41,240 nt of DNA from Anaerolineae bacterium. Its GTDB lineage: Bacteria; Chloroflexota; Anaerolineae; Anaerolineales; Villigracilaceae. The position numbers and the translations under genes were made by a program. Within the stretch, counting starts at the first letter, position 1; each line of letters begins with the position of its first letter. The DNA is taken from the NCBI GenBank assembly GCA_018645405.1, contig JABGOQ010000064.1, positions 1 to 41,240 of the forward strand. The letters are read 5' to 3'. Shown here one piece after another: positions 35,676-41,240 of the stretch. The notes beneath the pieces are model-generated. The model saw nothing but the letters and a program-made list of their open reading frames with translations. It was not told the DNA's origin and made no database searches.

Positions 35676-36305
35676 ATGGCTATATCGAAAAAAGAGCATT
35701 GGGACAAAATATATACAGATGGCTCTGCTACACAACTTGGCTGGTACGAGCCTAAATCATTCCCCTCTAGTGCGTTGATTGAACGTTGCGCAGTGCCGAA
35801 ACATTCCCCGATTGTAGACCTTGGTTCAGGCAGGTCAACGCTTATTTCTCATCTAATAGAATCCAATTATCAAAATGTTTATGCCGTTGATATTAGCAAT
35901 GTTGCGCTGAAAAAGGCGAAAGAATTTTTAGGGCAAGAACAAGCAACTCAAGTAAATTGGATTGTTGACGATATTACTAACCCTGATGCGGTATTGGGGC
36001 TTCAAAATGTCGCCCTTTGGCATGATCGCGCTGTTTTTCATTTTCTGACAGATGAAGATGATCGGCAAAAATACCGCTCGGTTTTAAAAGAACTGCTTAT
36101 GCTGGATGGTTTTCTTGTAATGGCTACCTTTGCATTGGATGGGGCAAGCAAGTGTAGCGGTTTACCCGTACAACGATATAGTGCCGAAAGCCTAAGCGAT
36201 TTTCTTGGAGACAGGTTTAAACTTGTTGAGAGTTTGGAGTATAGCTATCAGATGCCATCTGGTAATTTTCGACCTTTTGTTTATACTCGTTTTCAGAAAG
36301 CTTAA
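35676..36305 (+). CDS. Class I SAM-dependent methyltransferase
   Basis: 209 residues. Motif I is 'IVDLGSGRSTLISHLI' (~46-61) and 'VYAVDISNVALKKAKEFL' (~68-85) follows. Subfamily marks are 'HWDKIY' at the N-terminus, 'LWHDRAVFHFLTDEDDRQKY' (~112-131), 'MATFALDGASKCSGLPVQRY' (~149-168) and a C-terminal 'FRPFVYTRF'. This group is widespread and poorly characterised, resembling small-molecule methyltransferases. The Cys-Ser-Gly in 'KCSGLPV' is strongly conserved in the family, as I remember it. Substrate unknown. It stands 47 bp after the PH-like gene, with GAAGGA upstream. Confidence 0.85.
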   Translation: MAISKKEHWDKIYTDGSATQLGWYEPKSFPSSALIERCAVPKHSPIVDLGSGRSTLISHLIESNYQNVYAVDISNVALKKAKEFLGQEQATQVNWIVDDITNPDAVLGLQNVALWHDRAVFHFLTDEDDRQKYRSVLKELLMLDGFLVMATFALDGASKCSGLPVQRYSAESLSDFLGDRFKLVESLEYSYQMPSGNFRPFVYTRFQKA

Positions 36306-36320
36306 TTTTTTTGAAGATAA

Positions 36321-36533
36321 ATAAGAGGCGAAAGTGTGACAATTTCGCCTTTGGGAGACGTGATTACGGGTCCGCTTTATGATGAAGAAGGGATTTTATA
36401 TGCTGAACTTGATTTGGGGGAAGTTGTGAGAGCCAAAGTCGATTTTGATGTGGTTGGTCATTATGCCCGCCCCGATATTTTTCAGTTAATCGTTAATGAA
36501 GAAGTAAGTAATTCTGTAAAGAAGAAGAAATAA
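36321..36533 (+). pseudogene. C-terminal remnant of a nitrilase
   Basis: About 70 codons match the end of branch-1 nitrilases: 'RGESVTISPLGDVITGPLYD' then 'ILYAELDLGEVVRAKVDFDVVGHYARPDIFQLIVNE'. Intact nitrilases are ~310-340 residues and carry the Glu-Lys-Cys catalytic triad earlier in the chain; none of that is present. An in-frame stop lies just before (36318-36320), and the preceding gene ends at 36305. So the first ~250 residues have been deleted and only the tail remains. A GTG at 36336 gives an open frame of 65 codons, but no function is expected. It marks an old deletion or rearrangement here. Confidence 0.85.
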
Positions 36534-36664
36534 ATTTTGTCATTAAAAATCACGTTGGGTGAATTTTGCCGATGATGCTAGTCGGTAGAAAATATTTGGT
36601 AAAGGGTATTAAGCTCAAAACAAGTACGGAGCGGCTTTTCATCCGAAAAAAAGAATATAGAAAA

Positions 36665-37717
36665 ATGAAAAAGATTACATTCATTTTTATGTTGTTAATC
36701 ACCTTATCCGCTTGTGCTGGTGAAGAGGGAAAAATGACGGAGAATTTCTCTAACCAAATTTCAGACGATCGAATGTTGCTAGTTTTATCTGCGCCTTCTA
36801 TTCACGAGTCTTATTATCAGCCTGTGTTTGATTTGATCGTTGAGTTTCAGATAGAGTATGCAAAAGTAATTATGGGGAATGATAATGTTGTCATCATCGT
36901 TGATGCAGATACAAAGCCTTATTATGAAGAGGATTTGCCCGAAGATATATTGATAGAAGCAGAAGTTTATGATATTTGGATGCGGGATTTTACGCTTGTA
37001 AATCCGCTAAAGCCTGTTCAATTTCAATATACTTGGGCTTCGATGACAAAGAGAGAAAGCCGCCAAGTTCAAAGAAGTTTCGCCGCATTTGCTGATAAAT
37101 ATGATATTCAACGAGGCAAAACACCGCTCTTGTTGGATGGTGGAAACCTCGTTGATAATTATGCTGGCGGCGTGATTACGACAACAAGATTTATGGAAGA
37201 TAATGAGTTGAGTTATTCAGAAGCCAAAGAAGCGTTAATAGATTTACTAGGCGCAACAGAAGTTGCCATCCTTGAGCCTGATGAAGAAGTCTTGGCACAT
37301 TCAGATGGCATGGTGATGTGGATAGATGCAAATATGCTCTTGGTAAATGATTATTCTGACTATCCTGAATTCAGAGAATTAATATTGGATGAATTAGAGG
37401 CATCTTTTCCCGCTGTTACACTTATTGAAGTGCCTGTAGAATATGGGCAAAATAAAGCTGGAGAATGGGAAGGTTTTGAATCGGCGTGTGGGGTAAATTT
37501 GAATTCGACTTTGACCTTTGAGAATATCTATGTGCCTGTTTTTGATATGGCGCATGATCAGAGTGCGGTAGATATTATCCGTGAAAATACGACTAAGAAA
37601 GTGATCACATTTAATGCAGAGGGCGTTTGCCCGATGGGTGGAAGTGTGCGTTGTTTGACATGGCAGTTGACGGGGGAAAATGCAAAAAAACTCATTCTTG
37701 CGGCGCGGGAAGATTAA
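36665..37717 (+). CDS. Agmatine/peptidylarginine deiminase family lipoprotein
   Basis: 350 residues from ATG 36665, which starts a lipoprotein signal with lipobox 'LSAC'; the longer frame from 36566 would bury it. The guanidine-deiminase fold is recognisable: 'VYDIWMRDFTLVNP' (substrate-binding Asp region, ~112-125), 'LLLDGGNLVDNYAGGVITTTRF' (~155-176), the catalytic His in 'VLAHSDGMVMWID' (~215-227) and catalytic Cys in 'GGSVRCLTWQL' (~328-338). Cytosolic agmatine deiminases hydrolyse agmatine to N-carbamoylputrescine; this one is predicted to be exported and membrane-anchored, more like surface peptidylarginine-deiminase-type enzymes. Whether it acts on agmatine or protein arginine is not visible. 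Confidence 0.82.
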   Translation: MKKITFIFMLLITLSACAGEEGKMTENFSNQISDDRMLLVLSAPSIHESYYQPVFDLIVEFQIEYAKVIMGNDNVVIIVDADTKPYYEEDLPEDILIEAEVYDIWMRDFTLVNPLKPVQFQYTWASMTKRESRQVQRSFAAFADKYDIQRGKTPLLLDGGNLVDNYAGGVITTTRFMEDNELSYSEAKEALIDLLGATEVAILEPDEEVLAHSDGMVMWIDANMLLVNDYSDYPEFRELILDELEASFPAVTLIEVPVEYGQNKAGEWEGFESACGVNLNSTLTFENIYVPVFDMAHDQSAVDIIRENTTKKVITFNAEGVCPMGGSVRCLTWQLTGENAKKLILAARED

Positions 37718-37725
37718 GCATAGAC

Positions 37726-37764
37726 AAGACTTTCGAAGTTTCTAAAACTTAGGAAGTCTTTTTT
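37726..37764 (+). terminator. Terminator after the deiminase gene
   Basis: AAGACTT (37726-37732) pairs with AAGTCTT (37754-37760), with an inner AAGTTT/AAACTT stem, followed by TTTT. A symmetric internal mismatch separates the two helices. Confidence 0.75.
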
Positions 37765-37859
37765 ATCCCAGATTTAAGTTTGTATTTTTATCGTTTCTAA
37801 GAATAAAGATGCTATACTTGCTCATATTTATCTTGTTTAGAAAAGGAACAATATCTATT

Positions 37860-38711
37860 ATGGATTATCAATGCGTAGAAACAAACGGAATTCGTTTAAA
37901 TATCGCCCAAGCTGGTTTGCCTGATGCTCAGCTCGTGATTTTATTGCATGGATTTCCGGAATTCTCTTATGGGTGGAGAAAGCAGATTCCTTATTTGGTC
38001 GAAGCTGGCTACCGCGTTTGGGTACCTGATCAGCGTGGATATAATCTCAGCGATAAACCAGATGGACTTGCAGCATACTCTCTTGACGAATTGGCAAAGG
38101 ATGTTATCGGGCTAATAGATGCGGCTGGTGAGAAGCAAGCCTTTTTAGTCGGGCATGATTGGGGCGCGGCAGTCGCCTGGTGGGTGGCGGCAAAATATCC
38201 AGATAGAATTGCTAAATTGGTGAATATGAATGTGCCACATGGGGCGGTGATGCAGAAGCATTTACGGAGTAGTTTTGCTCAAATGCGAAAGAGTTGGTAT
38301 ATGTTCTTTTTCCAAATCCCGTGGTTGCCAGAATTTTTGGCAAAATGGCAAAACTGGAAAATGGTTGTCGAATCGCTCACGAAAACTAGCCGTCGAGGAA
38401 CTTTTAGCGAGAGTGATTTGGAGCAATATCGACAGGCTTGGTCTCAACCAAAAGCGTATAAATCTATGCTCAATTGGTATAGGGCGATGTTGCAAAAACC
38501 GCCCAAGCCGCCAGCCAGTTCTCGTATCACGGTGCCGACCTTGCTGATTTGGGGTGCGAAAGATAAGTTTCTGGGAAGAGAAATGGCACAATCGAGTATT
38601 GAGCTATGTAATGATGGGCGTTTGGTTTTTATCGAAGAAGCAACGCATTGGGTGCAGCATGAAGAAGCGGAGCGTGTCAATGAGTTAATCGGTACGTTTC
38701 TGAACGAGTAA
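37860..38711 (+). CDS. Alpha/beta hydrolase, epoxide-hydrolase-like
   Basis: 283 residues from ATG 37860; an upstream frame from 37809 has a hydrophobic N-terminus and no ribosome-binding site, so it is less likely, though it could be a signal anchor. Epoxide hydrolase marks are the oxyanion motif 'LLHGFPEFSYGWRKQI' (~28-43), the nucleophile Asp in 'VGHDWGAAVAW' (~97-107), the acid Asp in 'WGAKDKF' and the catalytic His in 'ATHWVQHEE'. A lid Tyr candidate is in 'SMLNWYRAML'. These enzymes open epoxides to diols via an alkyl-enzyme ester. Cytosolic. The substrate is unknown. Confidence 0.88.
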   Translation: MDYQCVETNGIRLNIAQAGLPDAQLVILLHGFPEFSYGWRKQIPYLVEAGYRVWVPDQRGYNLSDKPDGLAAYSLDELAKDVIGLIDAAGEKQAFLVGHDWGAAVAWWVAAKYPDRIAKLVNMNVPHGAVMQKHLRSSFAQMRKSWYMFFFQIPWLPEFLAKWQNWKMVVESLTKTSRRGTFSESDLEQYRQAWSQPKAYKSMLNWYRAMLQKPPKPPASSRITVPTLLIWGAKDKFLGREMAQSSIELCNDGRLVFIEEATHWVQHEEAERVNELIGTFLNE

Positions 38712-38717
38712 ATGAGA

Positions 38718-38745
38718 TTTTTCTTATCTGTCAATATGCTATACT
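38718..38745 (+). promoter_or_regulatory. Weak candidate promoter of the MFS gene
   Basis: TATACT (38740-38745) has a TTTTTC (38718-38723) 16 bp upstream. Transcription would begin about 30 bp before the TTG start at 38783. The -35 is poor. Confidence 0.35.
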
Positions 38746-38782
38746 AGCCCGCTAAGATCATTTTTTTCACAGGAGAAACCTT

Positions 38783-40069
38783 TTGACAGCAGAAATACGC
38801 TCGGTCAGCTACAGAGAGCTTATCAGCGGGAATAAGAATTTTCGCAATCTCTGGCTTGGGCAAATTATTAGCTTGATGGGGGATTGGTTCAATTTAATCG
38901 CTACGGCCATCCTAACTGCAAATCTGACAGGTTCTGGGCTGGCAGTTGGCGGGTTATTCGTTATTCGCTCATTAGCTCAGTTTGTTAGTAGTCCTTTTGG
39001 CGGTGTCTTGGCAGATAGATTTAACCGTAAAAAAATCCTAATTTGGTCAGATATTTTACGCTTCTTCATTGTGTTGGGATTTTTGTTGGTCAAAGACGCA
39101 AGCCAAATCTGGTTACTCTATACCCTAACAGCTTTACAACTCGGTATCAGCGGCATCTTTTTTCCGACCAAGGATGCAATTCTTCCTGATGTGGTCTCAG
39201 AAGATGAGATTGGTACAGCCAACGCGCTCACTGCAACGACATGGTCAACGATGCTGGCTTTAGGCGCGTTTTTAGGAGGACAGGTTGCGGGTACATGGGG
39301 TATCGCGCCCGCTATTTGGCTGGATGCCTTTTCTTATCTGCTTTCTGCCTATTTCATTGCGAAAATATCTTATACGCAGACGACTGAAAAGAGCGAAGAG
39401 CCTCTTCGAGCGACTTCTGTGTTCAAGCTATCTTTTCAGGGATTCGGTTATTTATCTGAGCATAAAGCGATTTTAATCCTCGCCACTCAGAAAGCATCGC
39501 TGATGTTGGCTGTTTCTGGTTTTAATGAAGTTCTTCAAGTTGAACTCTCTAGTAAAGTTTTTATCATTGGAGAAGGAGGGAGTACGGGCTTGGGATGGCT
39601 TTACGCCATCGTCGGAGTTGGCACAGGGGTTAGCCCAATTCTTGCTCGTTGGATTACAGGCGATCGTGAACGAGGATTACGCCACGCTATCACAGCCGGG
39701 TACGGAATCACTCTGATAGGGCTAATGCTCATGTATCCCATAACGAGTTTGGAATTAGTACTTGCTGGCGGATTTTTTCGTGGATTTGGGGTTGCCATTA
39801 TATGGGTCTTCTCCACTACTTTATTGCTCAAAAAATTACCCAACAAGGTACGCGGGCGTGTGTTTGGGACAGAATTTGCCCTCTTGACGCTTGCTGGTGC
39901 AATTGGCTCTGGTCTCGGCGGCTGGTTTCTTGATGCCTTCAATATGTCTTTGCAAAATCTAATTCTGCTAATGGGCACGCTTATGTTCATTTTTGGCATC
40001 AATTGGTTTATCAATGGCGTTTGGCGCGAAAGAAACGAACTCTCTCGAGCGCCTGCATCAATTACCTAA
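38783..40069 (+). CDS. MFS exporter (EntS/MFS_3 type)
   Basis: 428 residues with TTG start, chosen because AGGAG lies seven bases upstream. Twelve membrane helices are visible. The N-terminal 'FRNLWLGQIISLMGDWFNLIATAIL' and the loop 2-3 motif 'GGVLADRFNRKKILIWSDILRF' (~73-94) are typical of the MFS_3 subfamily that includes enterobactin exporter EntS and macrolide exporters. Transport of a small hydrophobic compound out of the cell is likely; the substrate is not known. The C-terminal half includes 'LPNKVRGRVFGTEFALLTLAGAIGSGLGGW', the second-half equivalent. Confidence 0.9.
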   Translation: MTAEIRSVSYRELISGNKNFRNLWLGQIISLMGDWFNLIATAILTANLTGSGLAVGGLFVIRSLAQFVSSPFGGVLADRFNRKKILIWSDILRFFIVLGFLLVKDASQIWLLYTLTALQLGISGIFFPTKDAILPDVVSEDEIGTANALTATTWSTMLALGAFLGGQVAGTWGIAPAIWLDAFSYLLSAYFIAKISYTQTTEKSEEPLRATSVFKLSFQGFGYLSEHKAILILATQKASLMLAVSGFNEVLQVELSSKVFIIGEGGSTGLGWLYAIVGVGTGVSPILARWITGDRERGLRHAITAGYGITLIGLMLMYPITSLELVLAGGFFRGFGVAIIWVFSTTLLLKKLPNKVRGRVFGTEFALLTLAGAIGSGLGGWFLDAFNMSLQNLILLMGTLMFIFGINWFINGVWRERNELSRAPASIT

Positions 40070-40160
40070 GCTTTTGTGTTGTATAGATAGGCACCTAAGT
40101 TGAGAGCGAATACGAGTGGTAATAGAAAAGTAAGCTTTATGAAAAATCGAGGATAAAATT

Positions 40161-40583
40161 ATGACTAAAGAAGCTATTCAGGCAACTCTCGATGATTATG
40201 CAAAAGCATATTGCGCAAAAGATATTGACGCACTGATGCTGGTTTTTGATGATTCTGAGAATATCTCGGTCATAGGAACTGGCGCGGATGAGTTATGTGT
40301 TGGGAGAGGGGAAGTAAAAGATTTATTTCAGAGAAACTTTGATGAAGCTACTGCAAAGAAATTTGAATGGGATTGGATGGATATAAGAATATCAGGTGAT
40401 CACGCTGTGGTCTCGGTTACCTTTATTATTCATCTGGAATATATGGGTGAAGAACTTAAAATCCCTTTGCGCTGGACAGTTGTCTTAAAGAAAGAGAAAG
40501 GGCGTTGGCTTTGGATTCATCGGCACGCATCAGCGGCAGCGATCAATCAAGACGCAGGTCAAGCGTACCCGAAAGACGAATAG
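40161..40583 (+). CDS. NTF2-like (SnoaL/ketosteroid isomerase-type) protein
   Basis: 140 residues. The start 'IQATLDDYAKAYCAKDIDALMLVFDDSENISVIGTGADE' and the later 'ISGDHAVVSVTFIIHLEYMGEEL', then 'RWTVVLKKEKGRWLWIHRHAS', are the usual cone-shaped NTF2 fold. Such proteins bind or isomerise small molecules, or serve as accessory domains. No catalytic Asp pair can be assigned with confidence. It lies between the MFS gene and a small membrane protein, with weak GAGGA upstream. Confidence 0.8.
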   Translation: MTKEAIQATLDDYAKAYCAKDIDALMLVFDDSENISVIGTGADELCVGRGEVKDLFQRNFDEATAKKFEWDWMDIRISGDHAVVSVTFIIHLEYMGEELKIPLRWTVVLKKEKGRWLWIHRHASAAAINQDAGQAYPKDE

Positions 40584-40652
40584 GTGCTATCTCTATGAAT
40601 TTAGACTTTGCCAGTCATTATGCTGTTGTCTGTGTGATGCTCTCCATCCGAT

Positions 40653-41174
40653 ATGCCTGAGAAAAATACCCCCTTTGTAAAAGGTATGCTGTGGATCGGT
40701 TTGATTTTTATGTTTGCCGGTGGTGCAATTATTTGGCAGGCTATTAAGGTTGGGATGGCAGATGAATCCACGCCACGCTGGATGGGTATTATTTTTGGGC
40801 TGCTCTTCTTTAATGCGGGGGTTACTGTTGGCTATATGGATTCTGTTTTTAATCGCTTTCGAGAGGGCAAAATCTTTTCTTATGCTCATATGCTGGCGAT
40901 ACTATCTATTTTCTTGATTTTCCCCTTACTCTTTAATTGGGTGGCATTTGGATCGGGAGAACGTGAGTTCAGCATGAGCATTTCTATCCCATTTTTGTCT
41001 TATGATGGCCCAGTCAATGAAATTCTTGGGCGAGTGTTTTTTGCAATCCCCGCTCTTTTAATGGATGCCGTGATTGGGTATTTGATTTATGCTTATATTG
41101 TAGAGGCTTATAACAAAAAAGGAGACGAGGCACTTAGTGCGTATATAGGAGAGATGAGCGCAGAAGAAGATTAA
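40653..41174 (+). CDS. Small membrane protein of unknown function
   Basis: 173 residues with four predicted membrane helices: ~10-30, ~42-62, ~78-98 and ~128-155. A polar stretch with 'GSGEREFSMSISIPF' separates helices 3 and 4. The C-terminus is acidic ('IGEMSAEED'). I recognise no family. No strong ribosome-binding site is visible before ATG 40653, so the start is uncertain. Confidence 0.6.
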   Translation: MPEKNTPFVKGMLWIGLIFMFAGGAIIWQAIKVGMADESTPRWMGIIFGLLFFNAGVTVGYMDSVFNRFREGKIFSYAHMLAILSIFLIFPLLFNWVAFGSGEREFSMSISIPFLSYDGPVNEILGRVFFAIPALLMDAVIGYLIYAYIVEAYNKKGDEALSAYIGEMSAEED

Positions 41175-41186
41175 AGAGCGAGATAT

Positions 41187-41240
41187 TGAACTGCCCCCCA
41201 AAAGGTGGACAGGTAATAAAAAGAGCCTAGTGAGTTAGTC
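41187..41240 (+). mobile_element. Probable left end of an IS3-family insertion sequence (runs off the window)
   Basis: Thirteen bases after the membrane-protein stop, TGAACTGCCCCCCAAAAGG followed by TGGACAGGT resembles the terminal inverted repeat of the IS150 group of IS3-family elements, whose ends read roughly TGnACTGnCCCC..AAA..TTGGACA. The orfA/orfB transposase genes would lie beyond the window, so only one end is seen. No duplicated target site can be checked. Confidence 0.5.

Noticed and set aside
36321-37717. Nitrilase remnant plus deiminase as an AguA-AguB agmatine pathway pair
   Set aside because: The remnant has the DVVGHYARPD ending of branch-1 nitrilases, not the N-carbamoylputrescine amidase ending, and it lacks the catalytic part.

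Overview
The window looks like a chromosomal contig from an uncultured Chloroflexota bacterium, probably class Anaerolineae. The reasons are family content and style, not a phylogenetic marker test: a lipoprotein joining an NBR1-type Ig-like domain to a CAP domain, a 7TM-PAS-GAF NarL-type sensor kinase, several TPR proteins, a DUF4173-type membrane protein, moderate GC, and an rpoC that is not preceded by rpoB. No rRNA, tRNA or CRISPR array was seen.

Region 1 (186-12810, + strand) is the unusual part. A TPR protein, a sensor histidine kinase and a NarL-type response regulator form a tight operon with ATGA overlaps, closed by a terminator at 4245-4280. After about 380 bp there follow a divergent MraZ-like protein, a STAND/AAA-like P-loop ATPase, a 714-residue TPR protein with the same N-terminal domain as the first TPR protein, two very small ORFs, a 645-residue TPR protein with a huge acidic linker and a Gly-Asn tract, and a 700-residue protein with a ParB CTP-binding/HTH core between two TPR modules. 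A perfect 16-bp-stem terminator closes this run (13015-13066). A related three-TPR cassette recurs at least four times in the last three large genes. I infer a multi-component signalling or scaffolding system in which ATPase, TPR and DNA-binding functions sit on separate proteins. Its function is unknown.

Region 2 (13105-17957) holds a PlsY-like acyltransferase facing an ECF vitamin-transporter operon (fused double ATPase, S component, T component) across a symmetric divergent promoter, then a TerC family membrane protein.

Region 3 (18212-27997) is ordinary housekeeping and accessory content: DUF4173-type membrane protein, YcxB-like protein, methylmalonyl-CoA epimerase preceded by a CACAGAG-type palindromic repeat, PriA helicase, a YtcJ-type amidohydrolase broken by one in-frame amber codon, a DUF6159-like membrane protein, the Ig/CAP lipoprotein, and a creatininase family hydrolase.

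Region 4 (28006-35628) carries rpoC with its own promoter and a structured leader of about 160 nt, then gyrA and a small PH-domain-like protein. Region 5 (35676-41240) has a SAM methyltransferase, a nitrilase C-terminal remnant, a deiminase family lipoprotein, an epoxide-hydrolase-like enzyme, an MFS exporter, an NTF2-like protein and a small membrane protein. The last ~54 bp look like the terminal inverted repeat of an IS3-family element that runs out of the window.
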